A stretch of DNA of 64,000 nucleotides, taken from assembly GCA_003577245.1 (NCBI GenBank), contig QEVS01000009.1, forward strand, positions 1-64,000. Reading direction: 5' to 3'. Within the stretch, counting starts at the first letter, position 1; each line of letters starts with the position of its first letter. This document shows positions 51,722 through 59,546 of the stretch, piece by piece. The position numbers and the translations under genes were made by a program. The stretch is from a bacterium (GTDB lineage: Bacteria; Chloroflexota; Dehalococcoidia; Tepidiformales; Tepidiformaceae). The notes beneath the pieces were generated by a model. That model saw only the letters and a list, made by a program, of their open reading frames with translations. It had not been told where the DNA came from and did no database searches.

Positions 51722-52033
51722 ATGATGACGGCAGAAGCCACCAACGACGCCGAGGCCCGGGTGAAAGCGGCCAGCACTCACCTGTACGAGGCAATGACTC
51801 ACCACTTTGGCCCGCTCGATCTCGGCGCCCACCAGCCCATCGTCCGTGCCATCTCCGAATACGCCCAGCGCAACCGCGAGCACGATGACGCTGGCATCCA
51901 GCAGGCGAGCGCGCACGTCTACGAGGCCCTCAGCCGCCATTTCGGTCCGCTCGACCTTGCTGCGAACGACCCTCTGGTGAAGGCGCTCGCGGAGTATGGC
52001 GATGCCTGCCGGGCGGCCGGACTCAAGGCGTAG
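51722..52033 (+). CDS. Small protein with two HFGPLDL repeats
   Basis: The 103-residue product has an internal duplication with a 45-residue period: ASTHLYEAMTHHFGPLDL at 17-34 and ASAHVYEALSRHFGPLDL at 62-79, each followed by a similar helix (IVRAISEYA, LVKALAEYG). The repeats are predicted to be helical pairs with a conserved H-F-G-P-L-D-L turn. GGGAGGG precedes ATG 51722 at a good distance. It has its own promoter and sits before a CRP-type regulator. I recognise no family. The gene is intact and codon use is like its neighbours, so it is very likely real. Confidence 0.75.
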   Translation: MMTAEATNDAEARVKAASTHLYEAMTHHFGPLDLGAHQPIVRAISEYAQRNREHDDAGIQQASAHVYEALSRHFGPLDLAANDPLVKALAEYGDACRAAGLKA

Positions 52034-52074
52034 CCGCGCACCTTGTCCGTTACGGCCTGCCACAATCGCCGGTA

Positions 52075-52758
52075 ATGCCGAAGCTGCTTGACCAGGAGGG
52101 CCTCGCAGGCGCCCTCGGCGCATTGCCGCTCTTCCAGGGCCTGCGATCGGACCTCCGGCGCGATCTGTCGCGCCGCGCTGTCTGGCGCGAGTACCATCCC
52201 GGCGAGTTTGTCTTCATCGAAGGCAACGAATCGCCCGGGCTCTTCTACCTGGAATCAGGCTGGCTCAAGGTGGTGAAGTCCTCCCTCCAGGGGCGGGAGC
52301 AGGTGCTTCGCTTTGTGGGGCCCGGCGACACATTTAACGAGGTTGGCGTCTTCGCCGGGAGGCCGAACCCGGCAACTGCCATTGCGCTCGAAACGAGCGG
52401 CGTCTGGCTCCTGCCTCGCAGCGAGCTTTCGCGCCTCCTGCGGGAGCATCCCGAGTTTGCGGAGAGCACCATCGGCCAGATGGCCGACCGCCTCACCCAC
52501 CTGGTCGGGCTGGTGGCCGACCTCTCACTGCGCACGGTCACGGGCCGGCTTGCCCGCCTGCTCCTCGACGATTCAGTCGATGGCGTGCTCTTCCGGCCCC
52601 GCTGGTTCACGCTCGCCGAGCTGGCCTCCCGGCTCGGTACCGTTCCCGATGTCATTCAGCGCGCGGTGGCGGCGCTCGCCAGCGAAGGTGTCATCGATGT
52701 CCGGCGCAGCGAGTTTCGCATTCGCGACCGCGCCCGGCTGGAAGAGCTGGCGGACTAG
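52075..52758 (+). CDS. CRP/FNR-family transcriptional regulator
   Basis: Residues 15-125 are a cyclic-nucleotide-binding-type beta-roll (YHPGEFVFIEGNESPGLFYLESGWLKVV, GPGDTFNEVGVFAGRPNPATAIA). A dimer helix follows (HLVGLVADLSLRTVTGRLARLLL), then a winged helix (WFTLAELASRLGTVPDVIQRAVAALASEGVIDVRRSEFRI). There are no N-terminal FNR cysteines, and the phosphate-binding RSxS of CRP is replaced by RPNPAT, so the ligand is unclear. It may control the small repeat gene just before it (gap 41 bases) or the CoA transferase after it. Confidence 0.9.
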   Translation: MPKLLDQEGLAGALGALPLFQGLRSDLRRDLSRRAVWREYHPGEFVFIEGNESPGLFYLESGWLKVVKSSLQGREQVLRFVGPGDTFNEVGVFAGRPNPATAIALETSGVWLLPRSELSRLLREHPEFAESTIGQMADRLTHLVGLVADLSLRTVTGRLARLLLDDSVDGVLFRPRWFTLAELASRLGTVPDVIQRAVAALASEGVIDVRRSEFRIRDRARLEELAD

Positions 52759-52833
52759 CACACGGACCCGGCAGGCAGACTCCCCCGATGCGAACCCGCT
52801 AGAATGGCCCGCATCCGCGCAAGGAGGCTGGCG

Positions 52834-54036
52834 ATGGCTCCTCTCCCCCTGGCCGGCGTCAAGGTCCTCGATCTCACGTGGGTGGTGGTTGGGCCCGCAG
52901 CAATCCGGGTGCTGGCCGACTTTGGCGCAACCGTGATCCATGTCGAAAGCGGCATCAAGGTCGACACCGCCCGCACCGTCAGCCCCTACAAGGGCGGCAA
53001 GCCCGACCCTGCAATGTCAGTCCTTTCCGCCAACATGAACGCCAACAAGCTTGGCATGCAACTCAACCTCTCCACCGAAGAGGGGCGGGGGGTCGTTCGC
53101 AGGCTCGTCGCCTGGGCCGACGTTGTGACCGAGTCGTTCACACCGGGGACCATGCCGGCGTGGGGCTTCGACTACGAGAGCCTCAAGAAGATCAACCCCG
53201 GCATCATAATGATGAGCACCTGCCTTTGCGGTGCGACCGGCCCGCTCGCCGAGTTCGCGGGGTTTGGCAACCTGGGCGCCGCTCTCGGCGGGTTCGTCGA
53301 CTACTGGGGGTGGCCCGACCGCTCGCCCGCGGGGCCGGCCGGGGCCTACACCGATTACGTGGCGCCCCGTTTCATCGCCAGCTCCATCCTGGCCGCGCTC
53401 GAACACCGCCGCAGGACGGGCGAAGGCCAGCGCATCGACCTCTCGCAGGCCGAAGCGGCCATGCACTTCCTGAGTCCCGCCATCCTCCGCTATGGCGTCG
53501 ACGGGGTAGCTCTCCCCCGTGCCGGCAATGCCGACCCCGTCATGTGCCCGCACGGCGTCTTTCCATGCAAGGGCGAAGAGGAGTGGGTAGCCATCGCCTG
53601 CCAGTCGCCCGCGCTCTGGCCACGGCTGGCGGCCCTCATCGGGGAAGAAGCCACCAACCCCCGCTTTGATACCCTCCTCGGCCGTCGCCGCCACTCAGCC
53701 GAGCTCGACGCGGTCATTGCCGCCTGGACTTCGCAGCTCGAAGACGACGAAGTTGAACGGCTCTGCCAGGAGCGTGGCATTGCCGCCCACGCGCTCACCA
53801 CCTCCGTGGAAGCGCTGGCCGAACCCAACCTGAAGGACCATTTTGCCTGGGTCCAGCAGAGCGTCATGGGTTCCATTCCCGTCGAGTCGCCGCGCATCAG
53901 GCTCTCCCGGACGCCGGGGAGCGTGCGTCGTCCCGGTCCCGCGCTCGGAGAGGACAACGACCACGTGCTGCGCGAGATCCTGGGCATGGGCGACGAAGAG
54001 ATCGCCAACCTTGCGATTGCCGGCGCCCTGGAGTAG
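52834..54036 (+). CDS. Class III CoA transferase (CaiB/BaiF family)
   Basis: The 400-residue protein has the family pattern PLAGVKVLDLTWVVVGPAAIRVLADFGATVIHVES, NKLGMQLNLSTEEGRGVVRRLVAWADVVTESFTPG, and the catalytic Asp in AGAYTDYVAPRFIASSILAAL. It moves CoA between carboxylic acids. GGAGG is seven bases from ATG 52834; an earlier ATG at 52804 lacks a site. The acyl substrate cannot be assigned. The stop is 18 bases from that of glyS. Confidence 0.92.
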   Translation: MAPLPLAGVKVLDLTWVVVGPAAIRVLADFGATVIHVESGIKVDTARTVSPYKGGKPDPAMSVLSANMNANKLGMQLNLSTEEGRGVVRRLVAWADVVTESFTPGTMPAWGFDYESLKKINPGIIMMSTCLCGATGPLAEFAGFGNLGAALGGFVDYWGWPDRSPAGPAGAYTDYVAPRFIASSILAALEHRRRTGEGQRIDLSQAEAAMHFLSPAILRYGVDGVALPRAGNADPVMCPHGVFPCKGEEEWVAIACQSPALWPRLAALIGEEATNPRFDTLLGRRRHSAELDAVIAAWTSQLEDDEVERLCQERGIAAHALTTSVEALAEPNLKDHFAWVQQSVMGSIPVESPRIRLSRTPGSVRRPGPALGEDNDHVLREILGMGDEEIANLAIAGALE

Positions 54037-54054
54037 TTCAGGGGCCCTTTCCGC

Positions 54055-55401
54055 TCAGCAGTCCAGGCGGTCGCGGAGCACGTCCACCAGCCCGCCAATC
54101 GGCACGCGCACCTGCTCCTGCGAGTCCCGCTCGCGGATTGTCACCGCATCGTCTTCGAGCGAATCGAAGTCCACCGTCACGCAGAAAGGGGTCCCGATCT
54201 CATCCTGGCGCCGGTAGCGGCGACCAATTGACTGCGTCTCGTCGTATTGGGTCATCCACTTCGGCCGCAGCAGGTCGTACACGCGGCGGGCCAGGGGCCG
54301 CAGCTTCTCGTTCTTCGAAAGCGGCAGCACGGCCACCTTGATGGGCGCGATGTTCGGCCGGAACTTGAGGACCACCCGGTTGTCGCCCTTCTCGTCCGGT
54401 TCCTCCGTGTAAACATCGAGCAGGACCACGGCGAGGGTCCTGCTCAGCCCCGCCGCGGGCTCGACCACGTACGGCACGAGGTGCTCCCCCGACTCCTCGT
54501 CGAAGTAGCTGATCGGGTGGCCGCTCTGGGCACTGTGCGCCTTCAGGTCGTAGTCAGTCCGGTCGGCCACGCCTTCGAGCTCGCCCCAGCCCCAGGGGAA
54601 GAGGTACTCAATGTCCGTTGTGCCTGCGCTGTAGTGCGAAAGCTCTTCCTTCGCGTGCTCGCGCAGCCGCAGGCGCGAAGCATCGATGCCGATGACCTCT
54701 GTGTACCAGCGCAGCCGCTCGCCGACCCAGTACCGGTACCATTCAAGGTCGGTCCCGGGCTTGCAGAAGAACTCCATCTCCATCTGTTCGAATTCGAGCG
54801 TCCGGAAGATGAACTTCCCCGGCGTGATCTCGTTCCGGAAGCTCGTTCGCGTCTGCGCTATTCCGAACGGCAGCTTCCGCCGCATGGACGTCACCACGTT
54901 TTCGAAGTTGACGAACATCCCCTGGGCTGTCTCAGGGGGCAGATAGGCGACCGCGGAGTCGTCGGCCACGGGCCCGACCTGGGTCTTGAACATCATGTTG
55001 AACAGGCGCGGCTCGGTGAGCTCGCCGCCGTCGTTGGGGCACACCGCCTGGCCGGCGGCGTTGCGCTTCACCTCGCCGTAGGCGCCCTCTTCCAGGTGGT
55101 CCAGCCGAAACCTCATCTGGCACTTCTTGCAGTCCACCAGCGGGTCGGTGAAGTTCGCCACATGGCCGCTCGCCACCCACACGTTTGGGTTGGTGATGAG
55201 CGCCGCATCGATTCCGACCACGTCGTCACGGTCGCGCACCATGGATTTCCACCACGCCTCACGGATGTTCCGCTTCAGTTCGACCCCCAGGGGGCCGTAG
55301 TCGTACGTGTTGGCGAAGCCGCCGTAGATCTCGGCAGAAGGGAAGACGAAGCCGCGGCGCTTCGCGAGCGAGACGATGGTTTCAAGGTCAGGTGCGGGCA
55401 A
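54055..55401 (-). CDS. glyQS: Glycyl-tRNA synthetase, alpha2 type
   Basis: The 448-residue protein is the single-chain dimeric enzyme used by archaea, actinobacteria and Chloroflexota, not the alpha/beta form. Evidence is LAKRRGFVFPSAEIYGGFANTYDYGPLG at the N-terminus, the zinc cluster with DCKKCQMRF and CPND, motif 2 region AQTRTSFRNEITPGKFIFRTLEFEQMEMEFF, and the C-terminal anticodon-binding domain (IAPIKVAVLPLSKNEKLRPLARRVYDLL). It charges tRNA-Gly. ATG 55401. No T-box is visible in the 94-base gap before it. Confidence 0.96.
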   Translation of the reverse strand: MPAPDLETIVSLAKRRGFVFPSAEIYGGFANTYDYGPLGVELKRNIREAWWKSMVRDRDDVVGIDAALITNPNVWVASGHVANFTDPLVDCKKCQMRFRLDHLEEGAYGEVKRNAAGQAVCPNDGGELTEPRLFNMMFKTQVGPVADDSAVAYLPPETAQGMFVNFENVVTSMRRKLPFGIAQTRTSFRNEITPGKFIFRTLEFEQMEMEFFCKPGTDLEWYRYWVGERLRWYTEVIGIDASRLRLREHAKEELSHYSAGTTDIEYLFPWGWGELEGVADRTDYDLKAHSAQSGHPISYFDEESGEHLVPYVVEPAAGLSRTLAVVLLDVYTEEPDEKGDNRVVLKFRPNIAPIKVAVLPLSKNEKLRPLARRVYDLLRPKWMTQYDETQSIGRRYRRQDEIGTPFCVTVDFDSLEDDAVTIRERDSQEQVRVPIGGLVDVLRDRLDC

Positions 55402-55495
55402 GTTGTGCGTCCCGTGAGCAGCAAGACTCGCGACGCTGGATGCGCCGCGGCTGAACGTTCACCTTAGCGCACCATTGGCCAACGGGCAGTCGCGC

Positions 55496-55759
55496 CTACC
55501 GGGGTGCAAGCCGCCGGCGCACCTCGTCAGCATCGAAAGGCAGGTCGAAGACCTTCTCGCGTGAGGTGGCCCCGGTTACGAGCACCACATCCCGGGATGG
55601 CAGCCCGAGGGCCTTTGCCAGCAACTTCGCCACGGCCGCGTTGGCAGCACCATCGGCGGGTGGCGCTGTGACACGTACACCGAGCACGCCGCGCTCGTCG
55701 AATCCCGTCACCGCATCGCGGCTGGCTCTTGGCGTGACGTGTACTGCGATGCGGGCCAT
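55496..55759 (-). CDS. DUF167/YggU family protein
   Basis: The 87-residue protein is a single YggU domain: VHVTPRASRDAVTGFDERGVLGVRVTAPPADGAANAAVAKLLAKALGLPSRDVVLVTGATSREKVFDL. The family is widespread and uncharacterised. Length is normal. It sits between glyS and the ABC permease genes. Confidence 0.93.
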   Translation of the reverse strand: MARIAVHVTPRASRDAVTGFDERGVLGVRVTAPPADGAANAAVAKLLAKALGLPSRDVVLVTGATSREKVFDLPFDADEVRRRLAPR

Positions 55760-55786
55760 GGCGCCAGTGTAAGCCGGGCGGAGCTC

Positions 55787-56758
55787 TCAGCGCCGGTGCA
55801 TTCTCGGGTCCAGCAGGTCGACCAGGGCGTCCCCCAGCAGATTCCAGGCGAAGAAAAAGAGCACAACCGGCAGTGCGGCCGAAAGGAGCAGGTGGGGCGT
55901 GGCCTGGAAGGTTCGCACGCCCGCGCCATCGGCGATCATGTTCCCGAAGCTGGGTGTCGGCGGCGTGATGCCGAGGCCCAGGAAGCTCAGGGCCACTTCC
56001 GCGCCGGCGATGCTCGCCATCGAACCCGAAAGCCCGACCATGAAGAGCGGCAGGATACCCGGCAGGATGTGCCGCGTGATGACCCGCCAGGTCGAAGCCC
56101 CGTAGAGCTCGGCCGCCACCACGTAGTCGGCCTCCCGGATGGAAAGGGCCAGGCTCCGGACGATGCGGCTGGAGCCGATCCAGGCGAACGGCACCGTCGC
56201 TCCCACGATGATGGTGAACTGCATCAGAGTCTTAGCGTCGTCGCCCAGCCAGGTGTGTTCGCGAAGCCAGTACGCCGCGTCGTCGATGCGTGTGCGAAAG
56301 GCGGCCGTGATGGCCAGCAGCAGGAACAGCGTGGGAAGGCCGGAAAGGACCTCCCCCACGCGCATGATCAGCGTGTCGACCCACCCCCCACGGTAGCCCG
56401 CCAGCAATCCAAGCCCTACGCCCAGGAAGAGCCCGCCCGTGATGGTCACCGCCACCGTGAAGAGGATTGTCGTGCGCGCTGCGTAGAAGACGCGCGAGAG
56501 CATGTCGCGACCGAGCGTGTCGGTTCCCAGCAGGTGCTCGGACGAGGGCGGCTGACGCACCTCCTCCACCGTGCGGCGCTGCTCGTTCGGGTCGTGGGGC
56601 GCCAGCAGCGGCGCGAACACGCCGCAGAGATAGAAGACGGCCAGGTAGGCGATGGCCAGCATCGCCAGCTTCTTGCGGATGATGAGCAGGAACATCCGCC
56701 GCTTCATCGAAGGGGCGGCGGGCAGGCTCTCTTCGGCGACAATCGCCGCTGCCGTCAT
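55787..56758 (-). CDS. Oligopeptide-type ABC transporter permease (DppC-like)
   Basis: The 323-residue protein has the DppC/OppC layout: an N-terminal membrane segment (KKLAMLAIAYLAVFYLCGVFAPLLAPHDP), EHLLGTDTLGRDMLSRVFYAARTTI, then the EAA-type loop EADYVVAAELYGASTWRVITRHILPGILP and a C-terminal block ALPVVLFFFAWNLLGDALVDLLDPRMHRR. Its start is one base after the stop of the DppB-like gene. Partner ATPases are not encoded in the window. The 27-base gap to DUF167 ends the operon. Confidence 0.92.
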   Translation of the reverse strand: MTAAAIVAEESLPAAPSMKRRMFLLIIRKKLAMLAIAYLAVFYLCGVFAPLLAPHDPNEQRRTVEEVRQPPSSEHLLGTDTLGRDMLSRVFYAARTTILFTVAVTITGGLFLGVGLGLLAGYRGGWVDTLIMRVGEVLSGLPTLFLLLAITAAFRTRIDDAAYWLREHTWLGDDAKTLMQFTIIVGATVPFAWIGSSRIVRSLALSIREADYVVAAELYGASTWRVITRHILPGILPLFMVGLSGSMASIAGAEVALSFLGLGITPPTPSFGNMIADGAGVRTFQATPHLLLSAALPVVLFFFAWNLLGDALVDLLDPRMHRR

Positions 56759-57709
56759 CTAGCCTCTCCTCATCCCGACCCTCACGCGCGGGTCGATAAT
56801 TGCGTACGAGATATCGATGAGGACGTTCGCCAGCACAAAGAGGGTCGAGCCGAACAGAACCAGGGCCAGGATCACGTCGTAGTCCGGGGCGGTGACTGCC
56901 GCCAGGGATTCGCGCGCAATCCCCGGGATGCCGAAGTACTGCTCGGTGAACAGCGCCCCTGCCGTGATCCCCGGCAGCGAAAGGCCAATGACCGTGATCA
57001 TCGGCAGCAGGGCATTTCGCGTGATGTGCGTGACAACCACCGTGCGCTCCTTGAGTCCCTTGGCGCGGGCGGTCCGCACGTAGTCTTCGTGCATGACGCT
57101 CACAACCGACGCCCGCATGAAGCGGGCAACCCCGGCCACGCCGGGGAGCGACATGAGGAGCACGGGCATGATGATGTTGGGGCTCCAGACACCTTCCCAG
57201 CCCAGGCGGATCCACCCCAGCTTCACCGCGAAGAAGTACTGCAGAATGGGAATCGCAACGAAGACCGGCACAGCGTCGAGTGCCAGCCAGAAGCTGATCG
57301 TGAGCGGATCGAGGAACGTCCCCCGGGCAAGTGCGGCATACACCCCCACCGGGATGCCAAGCGCGAAGGTGATGAAGAGCGCCATTGCCCCCAGCTGGGT
57401 GGAAACCTTGATCTTCGGCCAGATAACCTCACTCACGGTGAAGTCCTGGTGCCGGGTAGAAACTCCCAGGTCGCCCTGGAAGAGATTCCGCATGTACTTC
57501 ACGTACTGCACGTAGATTGGCTCATCGTAGCCGTACTTGTTGCGCAGCACGGCCGCCCGCTCTTCGTCGTAATGGCGGCCGAGAATCGTGTCGACCGGGT
57601 CTCCCGGGGCCAGCCGCAGGATCCAGAAGACGATGACCGAGATGGCGAAGAGCACCGGAACCGCCCAGAGGAGCCGCCGAACCGCATAGCCGAACAGTCC
57701 GGGGCCCAT
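56759..57709 (-). CDS. Oligopeptide-type ABC transporter permease (DppB-like)
   Basis: The 316-residue protein starts YAVRRLLWAVPVLFAISVIVFWILRLAPGDPVD, the standard DppB opening, and has the EAA loop EDYVRTARAKGLKERTVVVTHITRNALLPMITVIGLSLPGITAGALFTEQYFGIPGIA and the end ANVLIDISYAIIDPRVR. Six membrane segments are expected. It follows the substrate-binding gene by six bases and is immediately followed by the second permease. Confidence 0.93.
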   Translation of the reverse strand: MGPGLFGYAVRRLLWAVPVLFAISVIVFWILRLAPGDPVDTILGRHYDEERAAVLRNKYGYDEPIYVQYVKYMRNLFQGDLGVSTRHQDFTVSEVIWPKIKVSTQLGAMALFITFALGIPVGVYAALARGTFLDPLTISFWLALDAVPVFVAIPILQYFFAVKLGWIRLGWEGVWSPNIIMPVLLMSLPGVAGVARFMRASVVSVMHEDYVRTARAKGLKERTVVVTHITRNALLPMITVIGLSLPGITAGALFTEQYFGIPGIARESLAAVTAPDYDVILALVLFGSTLFVLANVLIDISYAIIDPRVRVGMRRG

Positions 57710-57715
57710 GGCGTG

Positions 57716-59398
57716 CTAGTTCTCGGTTGCAGCGATCTCGATGTAGCGATACCGCGGCACGTTCATCGAAACCGAAGGCCAGTTCTTGACGCACGGCTTC
57801 ACCAGGAGGTGCTCCACGGGCCAGAAGTCCGGGATTACGGCGGCGTCATCGAGGATCATCTGTTCGGCCTGCGCGTAGAGGGCGAACCGCTTCTGCTGGT
57901 TCGACTCGCTGCGCGCTTGCAGCAGGATCTTGTCCACTTCCGGGTTGGAATAGCCCTGCTCGTTCTGCACGCTTTCGCTGTGGAACAGCTTGTCGATGAA
58001 ATCCTCGGGGTCGGGGTAGTCGGCCGCCCAGCCCGCCGAAAACATCTGGAAGGTGCCGCGGCGAAGCTCCCGCAGGAAGGCGGAGTACTCGCTCGCCTGG
58101 AGCTCAACGTCAAGGCCAAGGATCTCCTTCCAGCCCGCCGTGATGGCCGTCAGGACGTCCGGTGCGTCGCCGCCCTGGCCTGCGTAGGTGAGGACGATGC
58201 GGGGCATCTTGCCCGCGTACTTCGATTCGCCGAGCGTCTGCTTCGCCTTGTCCGGGTTGAAGGCGTACGCGCTCACGCTCTCCGTGTAGCCGGGCATGTC
58301 TGGCGGCAGGATGCCATCGGCGACGCGCTGCGAATCGAAGAACAGCACCTGGTTGATGCGCTCCTTGTCGACCGACATCGCCATCGCCTGCCTCACCTTC
58401 AGGTCGTCAAAGGGTGGCTTGCGCACGTTGAAGGCCAGGTAGGAAACCGACATCCGGGGCTGAGGCCGGTACTCCTTGCTCAGCGGGCTGTTGCCGCCCT
58501 TCACCGCTTCCAGCTCGATCCCCGGGACCCCGCCGATGTGGAGCTCGTTGTTTTCGTAGCGCGTGAGAATCGAACCCCCGCCAAGCTCGAAGACAACCTC
58601 GGAGACCTTGGCCGCGCCCAGGTGGTAGCGATCGTTTCGCGCCAGTCGAATGCGTTCGGCCGGGGTGAACTCCACCAGCCGGAAGGGGCCCGTGCCGTTC
58701 GGTTTCTGCGTCCAGTTGCGAGGGTTCTTCTGCACCTGGTCCTTGTCGACCACGAACGCCACCGGGTAGGTGAGCTCGGCCAGGAAGTACTCGGAGGGCT
58801 GGTTGACCCGGATTTCAAGCGTGGTCTCGTCAATCACATTGATGCCGCTTACGTCGGTCGCCTTGTTGCTGAAGCGCTCCTTGATGCCAACAATGTTGCT
58901 CAGGTAGAGCGTCACGGTCGGCGAGCCATTCGCCGGGTCGGCCGCCCGTTCGATGCTGTACTTGAAGTCGTTCGCGGTCACACGCCGATTGCTGTTGTGG
59001 AAGACAACGTCGTCGCGCAGCTTGAACGTATAGGTCTTCCCGCCATCCGAGACCTTCCACTCCTTCGCGATGTCGGGAACAACCTTCAGGTCCAGGTCGA
59101 GGGTGACCAGGCCGCCGAAAATCTCGACGACGTATTCGCTCGTCCCCTCATCGCGTACCTGGATGGGATCGAGCACCGAGGCGGGGTCAGACCCGAACGT
59201 GATGAGCTTGTCGCCGTTGCATATTCCCCCGGAGCTGGAGCTCTTCCCGGGAGTGCTGCCCTCAGATGGCCTGTCGCTCCCGCCGCCATCGTCGTCACCG
59301 CTGCCGCCGGTCGCGAGGATCACAACGAACACACCGCCCACGGCCAGGATAAGGACGGCGACAAAGCCCATCATCAGAGTCAGCGCGCGATTCGACAT
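57716..59398 (-). CDS. ABC transporter solute-binding protein, peptide/nickel family (SBP_bac_5)
   Basis: The 560-residue protein has an N-terminal membrane segment (LTLMMGFVAVLILAVGGVFVVILA) without a lipobox Cys, then a Gly/Asp/Ser linker, then the family domain (LDPIQVRDEGTSEYVVEIFGGLVTLDLDLKVVPDIAKEWKVSDGGKTYTFKLRDDVVFHN). It is therefore tethered by a membrane helix rather than by lipid. The ligand could be a peptide, nickel chelate or other small solute. First gene of the three-gene operon with the two permeases. Confidence 0.92.
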   Translation of the reverse strand: MSNRALTLMMGFVAVLILAVGGVFVVILATGGSGDDDGGGSDRPSEGSTPGKSSSSGGICNGDKLITFGSDPASVLDPIQVRDEGTSEYVVEIFGGLVTLDLDLKVVPDIAKEWKVSDGGKTYTFKLRDDVVFHNSNRRVTANDFKYSIERAADPANGSPTVTLYLSNIVGIKERFSNKATDVSGINVIDETTLEIRVNQPSEYFLAELTYPVAFVVDKDQVQKNPRNWTQKPNGTGPFRLVEFTPAERIRLARNDRYHLGAAKVSEVVFELGGGSILTRYENNELHIGGVPGIELEAVKGGNSPLSKEYRPQPRMSVSYLAFNVRKPPFDDLKVRQAMAMSVDKERINQVLFFDSQRVADGILPPDMPGYTESVSAYAFNPDKAKQTLGESKYAGKMPRIVLTYAGQGGDAPDVLTAITAGWKEILGLDVELQASEYSAFLRELRRGTFQMFSAGWAADYPDPEDFIDKLFHSESVQNEQGYSNPEVDKILLQARSESNQQKRFALYAQAEQMILDDAAVIPDFWPVEHLLVKPCVKNWPSVSMNVPRYRYIEIAATEN

Positions 59399-59546
59399 GC
59401 AGCCTCACCACCGTGGAATTTCAACAAACGATACGCTGGCCGGCCTGCCTGCGATGCCGGGCCAGCCCCGGGCACTGCGAAAAGCGTACACGCCCGGGCC
59501 GGGCGGGTGAATGCTCAGCCTTGGGCCGGGAAAGAGTGCTTAACGC

